NCBI RefSeq assembly: GCF_017487405.1
Contig: NZ_CP062222.1
Coordinates: 2,279,001-2,343,000, forward strand
Direction: 5' to 3'
DNA: 64,000 nucleotides
DNA from: Brevundimonas goettingensis
GTDB lineage: Bacteria; Pseudomonadota; Alphaproteobacteria; Caulobacterales; Caulobacteraceae
The notes under the pieces are model-generated. The model was given only the letters and a program-made list of their open reading frames with translations, had not been told where the DNA came from and searched no databases. Made by a program: the position numbers and the translations under genes. Each line of letters starts with the position of its first letter. The stretch's first letter is position 1. Positions 7,841-16,983 of this stretch are shown here, in pieces.

Positions 7841-10687
7841 TCAAAGGCGGAAGCGCACACCCAGGGTGAAGTAGCGACCCAGGACGTCGTCGCCCATCGC
7901 ATAGCCGTCGCGCAGGCCGGCGCGGGTGCCGTTCAGGGCATAGGCCCCGCCGGGCGCCTCGTTGTCGAACAGGTTGGAGACATTGAGGAAGACCTCGGTC
8001 GAACCGACCGCGGTGTCCGCCTTCCAGGACAGGTTGATGTTGGTCGTGGAGAAGGCGTCGAGGCGGTTGCCGGCCCAGACCTGGGACGGATCGCCGCCCA
8101 GCTTCATCACGTCGCGCCAGCGGTGCATGAGGTCAACGGTCAGGTTCTCGACCGGCTGGAAGCGCAGCAGGGCGGTCAGGCGCAGGTCGGGACCGGCGGC
8201 GGCGCCCAGAGGCCCAAAGGCCACCCCGCCCTGATCGGTCGTCACCACGCCGGGCTGGGCATAGGTCACATGCGGCTGATAGGCGGCGAGGAAGCGGAAG
8301 GCCGCCGGCCGGTCGAACAGGGTCGCGGCGTAGTTGACCTCGAGGTCCGCGCCATAGGTCTCGACCTCGGCGATGTTCATATATTTGGTGTACCAGCGGG
8401 TCACGGCGTTGGAGGCCGCGGTCGAGGTGTAACCGTTCGGGCGAACTTGCAGGGCGCAGAACTCGGACGTGCCGCCGCTGTCGTAGCAGGCCCGCTGATA
8501 GGCCGCCGTTGCGCCGTTGATCTGGGTCACCGCGTCCGAGATGGTGATGTGATAGCCGTCCAGGGCGATGCTGAGCCCGTCCATCGGCTTCCAGATGAAA
8601 CCGGCGGTCGAGGTGTCGCCGATTTCGGCGGTCAGGTTCGGGTTGGACAGGTCGGTCGAGGGCACCGTCGGGCTGGCGCCGGTCAGGAGGTCCTGGGTCG
8701 TCACCGGCACGGAGTTGGTCGGGGCGAACAGCTCGTAGAGGGTGGGCGCGCGGATGTCGCGCGAGCGGGTGGCGCGCAGGCGGAAGGCGTCGTTGATCCG
8801 CCAGTCGGCCCCGATCTTCCAGGTCCAGTAGTCGCCGGAGGTGTCGTAGCTGGTGAAGCGGGCCGCGCCGTTCAGGTTGAAGGACTGGATGAAGGGGGCG
8901 TCGACGACGAGGGGAGCGTCGAACTCGATGGCCGCCTCCTGGACCGTCTGGCTGACCTCGGGGCTGGAAGCATAGGTGTTGGCCCACAGGGCGCCGCCGG
9001 CGGTGCAGTTGTAGCGGATGCCCGTGCAGTCGACGACGGCGCTGGGCAGGGCGTCGCTGACCGAGGAGAAGCTGAGCTTGCGCCACTCGGCCGAGACGGC
9101 CACCGCGACCGGACCGGCCCAGGTGCTGAACGGCGAGCCGTCGACATGGGCCGAGGCCGAATCCATCACGGTCTGGGCGGAATAGTGGGTCGACTGCAGC
9201 ACCCAGGCCAGGGCCTCGGCGCTGGCGGCGGTCGGCCCGAACACGTTCAGCGGCACGCAGCCATTGGCCAGGCTCGGGTTGGTGACGGTGATCGAGCAGG
9301 AGATGGTCGAGCCGTTCTGGACCGCGTCCAGCGCCGCGGCCAAGCGCTGGTTGTTGACGTTGTTGTTCAGCGTCGTGTCCATGTCCGTGGTCCCGTGGAC
9401 CAGGTCGAGGCTCCATTTGTAGCCATCGCCGAAATCGCCGTTCAGCCCGCCCATATAGATCCACTGCTCGGACTCGCTGACGGCCTCGAGCCGCGGCGCG
9501 CGCAAGAGTTCGCTGAGGCGGAAGGTCGGCTGGTTCGCCGTCGCCAGCTGGGTCCGATAGGTCTGGGCCAGGAAGGGATTGCTGGAGTTCATCGTCACGT
9601 TCGTCAGGCGAACGTAGTCGGAGGCGTTGACGTTGGTCTTCAGGTTGCCGCTGACCTGGGCATAGGCGTGGATGTGGTCGGTGATGTCGAAATCGAAGCG
9701 GCCGAAGATCTGCTGCGCTTCCAGCGACCCCAGCAGCGACGAGTCGTAGTAGCCGCCGTCGCCGCCGACCTCGAGCGCGGCCGAGCCGGTCGTGGCACCG
9801 TGCACGATGGGACGCAGGACGCCGTCGGTCGCGAAGGTCTGGCCGTTGAACAGGCCGCTGGTGATCAGGCCGCCGAACGGGAAGGTCGCCTGACGCACGT
9901 CGCTGTAGAGAACATAGGGGTTGGCCGTGGTCCCGGCGCCCGCGACGCCCCACAGGTCCATGAAGTCGCGGTCGGAGCGATAGGGAATGCCCTCGTCGTC
10001 GCGGTACTCATAGCTGCCCTCGACATGGGCGCGGCCGTCCAGTAGCCGGGTCCCGCCGGCGATGGAGAGGTTCTGTTTGGCGGCGTCGCCCTGGCCCGAG
10101 AGGCCGGTCGAGACCGTGGCGCGCAGGCCGTTGAAATTCTTGTCGATAACGTAGTTGACCACGCCGCTGATGGCGTCCGAGCCATAGACGGCCGAGACGC
10201 CGCCGGTGACGGTGTCGACGCGCTGGACCAGGGCTTGGGGGATGACGTCGACGTCGACGACGCCGTTCAGCAGGGTCGGCGGCACGCGCAGACCGTCGAG
10301 CAGGACCAGGGTGCGGTTGGCCCCGACGTTCCTGAGGTTCAGGGAGTTGGCGCCCGCATTGCCGGCGCCGACGCTGCCGGTTGAGGTGGGGTTGGAGCCC
10401 GAGCCGCGGTTGCCGGCGAAGACGGGCAGGATGGCGAGGGCGTCGGCCAGGGTGCCCGGCTGGACGCGCAGCGCCTCCTCGGTCGAGACCACGGTGACCG
10501 GCGACGGGCTGGCGTCGCCGTTGCGGATGACGCGCGAGCCGGTGACCACGACGTCGCCGACGTCGGAGGCGTCCTCGGCCGGGACAGGGTCCTGCGTGGC
10601 GGGCGCCGTCTGGGCGAAGGCCGCAGAGCTGAGGGCGGCCACGCCGACACCGGCAAGCAGAGCGAGAATTCTGGACTGGGTCTTCAC
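7841..10687 (-). CDS. TonB-dependent outer membrane receptor
   Basis: The 948-residue protein has a signal peptide (MKTQSRILALLAGVGVAALS, cleavage near AFAQ), a plug domain starting at SDVGDVVVTGSRV, and typical plug blocks such as LNLRNVGANRTLVLLDGLR and VYGSDAISGVVNYV. A long beta-barrel follows. The last residues are GVRFRL; the final residue is Leu rather than the usual Phe/Trp. Start is GTG at 10685-10687 with an AGGAG site. It stands alone, just downstream of the aromatic island on the same strand, and could import a substrate for that island, but the ligand is unknown. Confidence 0.93.
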   Translation of the reverse strand: MKTQSRILALLAGVGVAALSSAAFAQTAPATQDPVPAEDASDVGDVVVTGSRVIRNGDASPSPVTVVSTEEALRVQPGTLADALAILPVFAGNRGSGSNPTSTGSVGAGNAGANSLNLRNVGANRTLVLLDGLRVPPTLLNGVVDVDVIPQALVQRVDTVTGGVSAVYGSDAISGVVNYVIDKNFNGLRATVSTGLSGQGDAAKQNLSIAGGTRLLDGRAHVEGSYEYRDDEGIPYRSDRDFMDLWGVAGAGTTANPYVLYSDVRQATFPFGGLITSGLFNGQTFATDGVLRPIVHGATTGSAALEVGGDGGYYDSSLLGSLEAQQIFGRFDFDITDHIHAYAQVSGNLKTNVNASDYVRLTNVTMNSSNPFLAQTYRTQLATANQPTFRLSELLRAPRLEAVSESEQWIYMGGLNGDFGDGYKWSLDLVHGTTDMDTTLNNNVNNQRLAAALDAVQNGSTISCSITVTNPSLANGCVPLNVFGPTAASAEALAWVLQSTHYSAQTVMDSASAHVDGSPFSTWAGPVAVAVSAEWRKLSFSSVSDALPSAVVDCTGIRYNCTAGGALWANTYASSPEVSQTVQEAAIEFDAPLVVDAPFIQSFNLNGAARFTSYDTSGDYWTWKIGADWRINDAFRLRATRSRDIRAPTLYELFAPTNSVPVTTQDLLTGASPTVPSTDLSNPNLTAEIGDTSTAGFIWKPMDGLSIALDGYHITISDAVTQINGATAAYQRACYDSGGTSEFCALQVRPNGYTSTAASNAVTRWYTKYMNIAEVETYGADLEVNYAATLFDRPAAFRFLAAYQPHVTYAQPGVVTTDQGGVAFGPLGAAAGPDLRLTALLRFQPVENLTVDLMHRWRDVMKLGGDPSQVWAGNRLDAFSTTNINLSWKADTAVGSTEVFLNVSNLFDNEAPGGAYALNGTRAGLRDGYAMGDDVLGRYFTLGVRFRL

Positions 10688-10863
10688 CTGATGGGCTCCT
10701 GTCAGACACAGGTGATCGCCATCAAAGACTTGATGTTTCCCCCGTGCGTTTCCTCGGCGGCTTTTGCCGCTCCTTGGACTCGACTATGCCAAGAGCGAAA
10801 TCAGACGGGTCTATTCAATTCGAGCGCGCGAACATTGGTTTCGTGCGCAGACGCGCCGACGTC

Positions 10864-12000
10864 TCAGAAGATGTGGACGTGGACCGGGGTGGGCGAGCTG
10901 AGCGACAGTTCGGTGTCGGTCAGCCGCCCCGAGCGGGGGTCGAGGGCGAAGATCCGGATCGCATTGGCGTCGCGATTGGCGGCCAGCAGCCAGCGGCCGT
11001 TCGGGTGGATGGCGAAATGCCAGGGCTTGTCGCCGCCGGACGGCAGGGACTGGATCTGCGTCAGGGTTTTCGCGCGGCGATCGACGGCGAAGACCACGAG
11101 GCTATTCTCGCCCCGGTTCGAGGCATAGACGAAACGGCCGTCGCGGCTGACGGCGATCTCGGCCCCGCTGTTCGTTCCGGTGAAGCCCGGGCTGTTCAGG
11201 GAGACGGTCTGGCGGTGGGTCAGCACCCCAGTGCGCGCGTCCCAGCCGAGGGTGTGGATCTCGGCCGTCAGTTCGCAGATCAGATACAGGGTCTGCCCGT
11301 CCGGATGGGAGGCGAGGTGGCGCGGGCCGCTGCCGGGAGGCGCCACGTAAGGGGCGTGGGCGGCGGGGTCGGCGACGCCGTATTTCTGTGCGGCGCTGTC
11401 GAAGGGCAGGACCCAGACGCGGTCGGCGCCGAGGTCGGCCATCAGGGCAAAGCGGCCGCCGGGATCGATCCAGCCGCCGTGCGGATGGGGGGCGGCCTGA
11501 CGCCGGTGCGGGCCTGAACCGGTCATGTGCAGGACCGAGCTCGGGGCGCCGGGAACGCCGTCGGGGCCGACCGGCAGGGTCGCCGAGGAGGCGCCGGCGT
11601 AGTTGGCGGTCACCAAGGTCGAGGACCGGCGATCGAAGGCCAGATGGGTCGTGCCCCCTCCCCCCGCCCGTACATTGCCGAGCAGTGTCAGGGCGCCGGA
11701 CGTGGGATCGACGCGGTAAGTCAGGACCCCGCCGGGGCTGGCCCCGTCGCCGCCCGCCTCGTCATTGAACCAGAGAACCGGCAGCGTCGGATGGCGCACG
11801 GCCCAGGTCGGGCGCAGGCCCTGGACCACCGGGCCGATGGCGGTCAGTTCGCCGCTGCGCGGATCGAAACGCGCGGCATGCACCGTGTCGCCCTGCATCC
11901 CGATGTAGACGAGGTTGGTCTGCCGGCCCGCCGCGAGGACGGTCGCGGGCGCGGCGGCTGTCGCGAGTGCTGCGGCGATCAGGGTGCGGCGGTGGATCAT
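10864..12000 (-). CDS. Lactonase-family beta-propeller protein, exported
   Basis: This 378-residue protein starts with MIHRRTLIAAALATAAAPAT, a Tat-like leader. Lactonase (PF10282) repeats follow: WAVRHPTLPVLWFNDE, PHPHGGWIDPGGRFALMADLGADRV, GPRHLASHPDGQTLYLICEL, and a C-terminal KPWHFAIHPNGRWLLAANRDANAI. The family holds 6-phosphogluconolactonase and carboxy-cis,cis-muconate cyclase. Its place at the end of the ring-cleavage operon suggests lactone hydrolysis or formation on a pathway intermediate, but the leader would place it in the periplasm. I chose the ATG at 11998-12000, which overlaps the upstream MFS stop (ATGA); the same frame stays open upstream by chance. Confidence 0.85.
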   Translation of the reverse strand: MIHRRTLIAAALATAAAPATVLAAGRQTNLVYIGMQGDTVHAARFDPRSGELTAIGPVVQGLRPTWAVRHPTLPVLWFNDEAGGDGASPGGVLTYRVDPTSGALTLLGNVRAGGGGTTHLAFDRRSSTLVTANYAGASSATLPVGPDGVPGAPSSVLHMTGSGPHRRQAAPHPHGGWIDPGGRFALMADLGADRVWVLPFDSAAQKYGVADPAAHAPYVAPPGSGPRHLASHPDGQTLYLICELTAEIHTLGWDARTGVLTHRQTVSLNSPGFTGTNSGAEIAVSRDGRFVYASNRGENSLVVFAVDRRAKTLTQIQSLPSGGDKPWHFAIHPNGRWLLAANRDANAIRIFALDPRSGRLTDTELSLSSPTPVHVHIF

Positions 12001-13646
12001 GGCAGGAGGTCTCCCTGTTCGGCGGGACGGGTCAGGGCCGGGCCCGAGGCGCGGCGGCGGCCGACCCAGCGGGTGATGACCGGCCCCGCGCCGCCGGCGT
12101 TGAGCTGGCGCAGAAGGTCGGAGTTGTCGCGGTCGGCGACGGTGCGACGCTGGTTGTGGCGCAGATAGTCGGCCCAGGTGGCGACGCGGTAGCTCTCGAT
12201 CCAGCGGGTCGCGTCGCCGAGGTCCTGCCACAGCATCCAGTCGCGGGCGCCGTCGCGGCTGCGGATGCGTTGACGCCGGGCCATGGCGGCGAGGAAGTCG
12301 GCGATCCGTTCGGGGTCGGGGCGATACTCGAGCTGGACCTGAACCGGGCCGTCGTCGGCGTCGACGTCGATCGCGGTGGACGGCGCCTGCCAGCGGCCGA
12401 GCGGCTCGACGCGGAGATCCTCGAAGCGCGGCAGAGGCAGGAAGAGGCCGACCACGCCTGCCGCCGCCTGGGCGCCCCCCGCAGACAGGAGGGCCATGGA
12501 GACGCCGAAATGCTCGGCGACCCAGCCGAAGAGGCCGCTGCCGACCGCCATCCCGGCGAAGGTGGCGGTCTGATAGAGGGCCAGCGACCGGGCGGTAACC
12601 CAGCTCGGCGCCGAGAGCTGGACCGTGGTGTTGTAGGTCGAATGGGCCAGGACCCAGCCGGAGCCGCACAGGGCCGCGCCCAGAGCCGCCACGACCGGGT
12701 GGGGCGCGAGGCCGAGAATGGCCAGCCCTCCGGCCAGACAGACGACGGCGACGCCGACGATCTGGTCCGGCGCGAGACGGGCGCGCAGCCGTCCGCCGAC
12801 CCAGGCGCTGACGATGGCCCCGCCCCCGAAGGCGGCGAGCAGCAGGCCGTAGAGCATGGCGTTGCCGTGCATCTGCTGGCGGGCGACCACGGGCAGAAGG
12901 GCGAAGACGGCGCTGGCCGACAAGCCGGACAGGCCGCCGCGCACCACGGCGTTCCTGACGTTGGGGGCATGGACGGCGTAGCGGACCCCGGCAGCCATGG
13001 CGGGCAGGATTTTCTCTCGCGGGGCGGTGCGCGGATGGCGGATCGGGGTCCAGCGGATCAGGGCCACGATGAAGGCGACGAAGCTGATCGCATTGGCGAC
13101 GAAGGCCACCGCCACCCCGGCCGCGACCACCAGGGCGCCGCCGAGCGCCGGGCCGACGGTGCGGGCCAGGTTGATGCTCATGCTGTTGAGCGCCACGGCC
13201 CGGCTGATCATGTCGCGGGGCAGGATGTCGCGCACCGAGGCCTGCCAGCACGGATTGTTCAGCGAGCCGAACATGGAGATGACGAAGGTCAGGGCCAGCA
13301 GCGACCAGGGCGCGATCAGATGCGTCAGGGTCAGCCCGGCCAGCAGCACCGCCGTGACCAGCATGGCGATCTGCGACGTCAGCATGATGGTGCGACGGTC
13401 GTAGTTGTCGGCCAGGGCCCCGCCCGCGAGGATGAACAGCACCGTCGGCAGGCTGATCGCCGTCTGGACCAGGGCGATGATCTGCGGCGAATGGGTCAGG
13501 CTGGCCATCAGCCAGGCCGCGCCGACGACCTGGATCTGGCTACCGAGATTGGAGGCGGCGTTGGCCGTCCACAGCTCGCGAAACTGACGATACCCCAGCG
13601 GCGAGCGAGGCGTGGTCGGCTGCGCGGGGACGGCCTGAGCCGTCAC
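11997..13646 (-). CDS. MFS transporter of the MFS_3 type with soluble C-terminal domain
   Basis: The 549-residue protein has an N-terminal MFS core with about 12 hydrophobic segments in residues 20-410 (for example the NYDRRTIMLTSQIAM loop between segments). A soluble tail of about 120 residues (near 425-545) starts at VQVQLEYRPDPERIADFLAA. MFS_3 (EntS-like) exporters often have this tail. It is coupled by four-base overlaps to both neighbours. In this operon it may export an intermediate or import substrate; direction cannot be read from sequence. Confidence 0.87.
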   Translation of the reverse strand: MTAQAVPAQPTTPRSPLGYRQFRELWTANAASNLGSQIQVVGAAWLMASLTHSPQIIALVQTAISLPTVLFILAGGALADNYDRRTIMLTSQIAMLVTAVLLAGLTLTHLIAPWSLLALTFVISMFGSLNNPCWQASVRDILPRDMISRAVALNSMSINLARTVGPALGGALVVAAGVAVAFVANAISFVAFIVALIRWTPIRHPRTAPREKILPAMAAGVRYAVHAPNVRNAVVRGGLSGLSASAVFALLPVVARQQMHGNAMLYGLLLAAFGGGAIVSAWVGGRLRARLAPDQIVGVAVVCLAGGLAILGLAPHPVVAALGAALCGSGWVLAHSTYNTTVQLSAPSWVTARSLALYQTATFAGMAVGSGLFGWVAEHFGVSMALLSAGGAQAAAGVVGLFLPLPRFEDLRVEPLGRWQAPSTAIDVDADDGPVQVQLEYRPDPERIADFLAAMARRQRIRSRDGARDWMLWQDLGDATRWIESYRVATWADYLRHNQRRTVADRDNSDLLRQLNAGGAGPVITRWVGRRRASGPALTRPAEQGDLLP

Positions 13647-14539
13647 CCCAGGGCCGCGGTGGTGTCGTCGAAGAGCTCGTCAACGCTGAGCTTGCGCGGA
13701 ATGATCTTCTGTTCGAAGGCCCAGTCGATGGCGAGTTGCAGACCCTTGCGGTTGGCCTCCAGCCCCATCGGCGGGAACGGGTCGGGCAGGCCGCCCTCGG
13801 TCAGGTCGCGGCTCTCGGAGATCATGCGATAGATCTCGCGCACCACGTCGGGCCGGGTCTTCGAAATGTCCTCATGGACCACGAACAGGTGGTTGATCGG
13901 CACGACCTGTTCGCGGGCGTACCAGCGCTTGGCCGCTTCGAACGGATCGGGCACCAGCCGTTGCACGCGCGGATCCTTGGGCAGGTCGACCCCCTGCAGG
14001 GTGGCGGCCAGTTTGCCGTCCAGCATCATCTGGCCGATGTCCGAGCCCTTGGGAAGCCGGACGCAATTCGAGGGGTCGGTGTATTCCTCGAGATGGCCGT
14101 CGCCGACCGTCATCCAGGTGACCTTGTCGAGATCGACGCCGCACTCGTGCTGGAGGATGCCGCGCACCCACAGGCCGGTGGTCTGGGCATAGGTGCGTAC
14201 TCCGACCTGCTTGCCCTCGATATCCTTCGGGTCGAGCCAGCCGAGTTCCTTGTTGAAGCCGGCGCAGTGGTGCTGGAACCGGCCCGAGATGGGCGCCGGC
14301 AGGGCCACGAAAGGCTTCCCGTAGCATTTGGCCTGGAGGTAGGTGACGATCGCCAGCTCGCCGGCGTCGTACGCGCCTTTGCGCAGCATGTCCTTGAAGC
14401 CGTTGTGGGCCTGATCCGGCCCGCAGATGTCCAGCTTGACGATTTCGGAGGTCACGCGACCGTCCCGGATCGCCATCGTCTGCGGGTATTCCGCCAGATT
14501 GGTGCGCAGCGTGAGCACCTCGTTCATGACATCGCTCAT
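13643..14539 (-). CDS. 4,5-dihydroxyphthalate decarboxylase-like protein (paralogue 1)
   Basis: The 298-residue protein lacks a signal peptide, so it is not a typical periplasmic binding protein although it has that fold. It resembles the 4,5-dihydroxyphthalate decarboxylase (Pht5-like) family: GKQVGVRTYAQTTGLWVRGI, then DLDKVTWMTVGDGHLEEY, and an FPPMGLEANRKGL block near the C-terminus. Its stop overlaps the MFS start; the ThDP enzyme is 13 bases upstream. Decarboxylation of a hydroxylated aromatic acid before ring cleavage is inferred. Annotators often call such proteins ABC substrate-binding proteins, but no permease or ATPase gene is here. Confidence 0.7.
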   Translation of the reverse strand: MSDVMNEVLTLRTNLAEYPQTMAIRDGRVTSEIVKLDICGPDQAHNGFKDMLRKGAYDAGELAIVTYLQAKCYGKPFVALPAPISGRFQHHCAGFNKELGWLDPKDIEGKQVGVRTYAQTTGLWVRGILQHECGVDLDKVTWMTVGDGHLEEYTDPSNCVRLPKGSDIGQMMLDGKLAATLQGVDLPKDPRVQRLVPDPFEAAKRWYAREQVVPINHLFVVHEDISKTRPDVVREIYRMISESRDLTEGGLPDPFPPMGLEANRKGLQLAIDWAFEQKIIPRKLSVDELFDDTTAALG

Positions 14540-14552
14540 GTCCTCAACCCCC

Positions 14553-16106
14553 TCAGAGCTTGACCTCGATCAGCACCGGCCCGGCCTCGCGGGTGGAGTT
14601 GATCATCGCCTGTGTGAAATCCTCGGCCGTGTCGACGCTGACGGCGGGCACACCCATGCTCTTCGCCATGGCGACCCAGTCGATGGTCGGATTGTCGATG
14701 TCGATCATCGAGAGGGCGCGCGGACCGGGCGCCGCCTTGCCCTCGCCGCCCGCGCCCATGTTGGCGTATTCGGCCTTCAGGATCGCATAGGTGTTGTTGG
14801 CGAAGATGATGGTCGTGACCGGCAGGCCTTCGCGCGCCTGGGTCCACAGCGACTGGATCGTGTACATGGCACTGCCGTCACCGACCATGCAGAAGGTACG
14901 GCGGTCGGGGCAGGCCATGGACGCACCGGTCGCCACGGGCGTGCCGTAACCGATCGAGCCGCCCATGTTCTGGATGGTGTCGTGCGGCCGGGCGCCGGCG
15001 GTCAGGCCCATCGACTCCCGGCCCGTGGTCAGGCTTTCGTCGACCAGGATGCAGTGCTCTGGCATGGCGTAGCTGAGCGCCTTGGCGATGCTGGTCGGGT
15101 TGAGCGCGCCTTGCGGCATCGGCTCCTCGATCCGGGCCTGAAGGGTCGGCAGGGTCTTGAGGGCGCCGAGCGCCTCGGCCAGCATTTCCAGACCCGCGGC
15201 GCTGTCCTCGCCTTTCTCGACCAGCGAATGCAGTTGGCAGTCGGCGGGCTTGAGCAGGCTGGGCTTGTCCGGATAGGCGAAGAAGGCGATCGGCTCGCCC
15301 GTCTCGACCGTGATGATGTGCTTGAAGCCGCTCAGGAAGGCGATGGCCTGGTCCACCGCATAGGGGATGCGTTCCAGCGGGGCGCGGCCGGCGCCGCGCT
15401 CGATGCGGACGCTGAAGAACTGGGTGGCGATGCGGCAGTTCGTCGTCGCCGCGATCCGGCCCGCGAGGTCCAGCGGCAGGCCGCGCATGGATCGGCCGGC
15501 GAGGATGATCAGGGTCGGCTCGCCCGACTTCAGGACCTTGACCACATGGTCGACCCGGGCGGCGTCGGGGGCCGGACGGACCGTCGTGGCTTTCGGTTGG
15601 CGTTTGAGTTCGCCCGCCTCGCCCCAGGAGGCGTCGCCCGGCAGGATCAGGGCCGAGATCAGACCCTCATTACCCTTGGCGACCGCCGCGGCGGTGTCGG
15701 CGGCGATGGCGTGGGAGCCGTCCGTCGTCCGGATCCAGTGACACAACGGGCGAGCCAGACCCTGGATGTCCGAGGTCAGGGGGGCGTCATACTTGAGGTG
15801 ACGGGTCGAATGCTCGCCGATCACATTGACCATGCCGACGCCGGCGCGTTTGGCGTTGTGGATGTTGGCCAGACCGTTGGCGAGGCCCGGCCCGAGGTGC
15901 AGCAGGGTCGAGGCCGGGCGGTCCATCATCCGCGCCCAGCCGTCGGCTGCGCCGGTCGCCACGCCCTCGAACAGGCACAGGACGCTGCGAATGCGCGGGT
16001 TCTCCAGCGCCGCCAGGAAATGCATTTCCGAGGTGCCGGGGTTGGCGAAGCAGACCTCCACCCCCTGATCGGCCAGGGTCTCGACGAGGGTTTCGGCGCC
16101 GTTCAT
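14553..16106 (-). CDS. Thiamine-diphosphate enzyme, acetolactate synthase/benzoylformate decarboxylase-like
   Basis: The 517-residue protein has the three-domain ThDP layout. The N-terminal pyrimidine-binding domain has FEGVATGAADGWARM carrying the activating Glu. A central domain follows, then a C-terminal PP domain with VGDGSAMYTIQSLW and the closing NNTYAIL (GDG...NN motif). Length fits 2-oxoacid decarboxylases and related synthases. It overlaps the aldolase stop by one base (TGATG). It may decarboxylate or carboligate a 2-oxo acid formed in the aromatic route; the exact reaction is unknown. A second ThDP enzyme lies at 30198-31889. Confidence 0.85.
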   Translation of the reverse strand: MNGAETLVETLADQGVEVCFANPGTSEMHFLAALENPRIRSVLCLFEGVATGAADGWARMMDRPASTLLHLGPGLANGLANIHNAKRAGVGMVNVIGEHSTRHLKYDAPLTSDIQGLARPLCHWIRTTDGSHAIAADTAAAVAKGNEGLISALILPGDASWGEAGELKRQPKATTVRPAPDAARVDHVVKVLKSGEPTLIILAGRSMRGLPLDLAGRIAATTNCRIATQFFSVRIERGAGRAPLERIPYAVDQAIAFLSGFKHIITVETGEPIAFFAYPDKPSLLKPADCQLHSLVEKGEDSAAGLEMLAEALGALKTLPTLQARIEEPMPQGALNPTSIAKALSYAMPEHCILVDESLTTGRESMGLTAGARPHDTIQNMGGSIGYGTPVATGASMACPDRRTFCMVGDGSAMYTIQSLWTQAREGLPVTTIIFANNTYAILKAEYANMGAGGEGKAAPGPRALSMIDIDNPTIDWVAMAKSMGVPAVSVDTAEDFTQAMINSTREAGPVLIEVKL

Positions 16107-16963
16107 CAGTAGCTCGCGCCTTCACGCACCTGACCGACCACGCCATAGGATTTCTGCGGCGCGACCATCAGATAGCGGTAGCCCTCCTCGACCAGCCGGT
16201 CGTGGTTCTTCGCATTGGTGTGCGGATTGCCGACCTTGACGCCGTGGCGCACGCAGGTGTCGGCGATCTTCTTCATGGCGTCGCGAACCTCGGGGTGATC
16301 GTACTGGCGCGGGAAGCCCATCTCCTGGGACAGGTCGCCCTCCCCGATCAGGCAGAAGCCGATGCCGGGGACTTCCTTGAGGATCTCGTCGAGGTTCTCG
16401 ATGCCCGCGACGCTCTCGATCATCAGGCCGACGAGCAGTTCGCCGTGCGGCGCCAAGGGCCAGACGTCAGCCCGCTCGTAGTATTCCGCCGTCGACAGAC
16501 CCCAGTAGCGCGCCGCCGTCGTCGGCGCATCGCCGCGCACGCCACGCGGTTCGTAGAGTGGGGCGTTCTTGGGCCGGCCGTAGCGGCACGAAGCGACGGC
16601 GTTATAGGCCTGGGCCACATTGTTGATGTGCGGCCAGACGATGCCGTAGACGCCGCGGTCCAGCGCCTGTTTGGCATAGGCCTGGTTCATCTCCACGCCA
16701 TTGGCCGGGATGCGCACCAGCGGGGTGACGGCGGGCGCCAGGGTCCCCGATGAGGCGATCTGCTTTCGGTTGAGCAGGTACTGCAGGGAGTCCTGCAGCG
16801 CCGCCATGTCCCACGGATTGTGCTCCATCTCGAACATCAGGGCGTCGTATGGCGACTCCGACAGGTCGATGGCCGATTGCTTGTCCGCCTTGGCGAAGCA
16901 GGAATAGGCGACGCGACCCTCTTCCCAGGCCCGGATGACGCCGTTCAGGCGGGTGCTGCTCAT
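16106..16963 (-). CDS. HpcH/HpaI-family class II aldolase
   Basis: The 285-residue protein shows the family's key sites: MEHNPWD with catalytic His48, PLVRIPAN with Arg84, MIESVAGIEN with metal ligand Glu183, and GEGDLSQEMG with metal ligand Asp210. Such enzymes cleave 4-hydroxy-2-oxo acids to pyruvate and an aldehyde or oxo acid. In this operon, next to a LigJ-type hydratase gene, cleavage of 4-carboxy-4-hydroxy-2-oxoadipate or a relative is plausible; the classical LigK aldolase belongs to a different family. The 20-base gap to the dioxygenase gene indicates one transcript. Confidence 0.87.
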   Translation of the reverse strand: MSSTRLNGVIRAWEEGRVAYSCFAKADKQSAIDLSESPYDALMFEMEHNPWDMAALQDSLQYLLNRKQIASSGTLAPAVTPLVRIPANGVEMNQAYAKQALDRGVYGIVWPHINNVAQAYNAVASCRYGRPKNAPLYEPRGVRGDAPTTAARYWGLSTAEYYERADVWPLAPHGELLVGLMIESVAGIENLDEILKEVPGIGFCLIGEGDLSQEMGFPRQYDHPEVRDAMKKIADTCVRHGVKVGNPHTNAKNHDRLVEEGYRYLMVAPQKSYGVVGQVREGASY

Positions 16964-16983
16964 GGTCTTTTTTCTTTCTGATT

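Noticed and set aside
7757..10045. Plus-strand open frame of 762 codons under the TonB receptor.
   Set aside because: It is antisense to a complete receptor with signal peptide, plug and barrel.
12001..13251. Upstream extension of the lactonase frame, which would give a 795-residue fusion.
   Set aside because: The extension runs antiphase inside the MFS transporter gene on the same strand and is Arg/Pro/Gly-rich; the lactonase has its own leader and ATGA-coupled start at 12000.
13643..14539. Reading as an ABC-transporter periplasmic binding protein.
   Set aside because: No signal peptide and no permease or ATPase genes nearby; the VRxYAQTTGLWVR core fits the decarboxylase family better.
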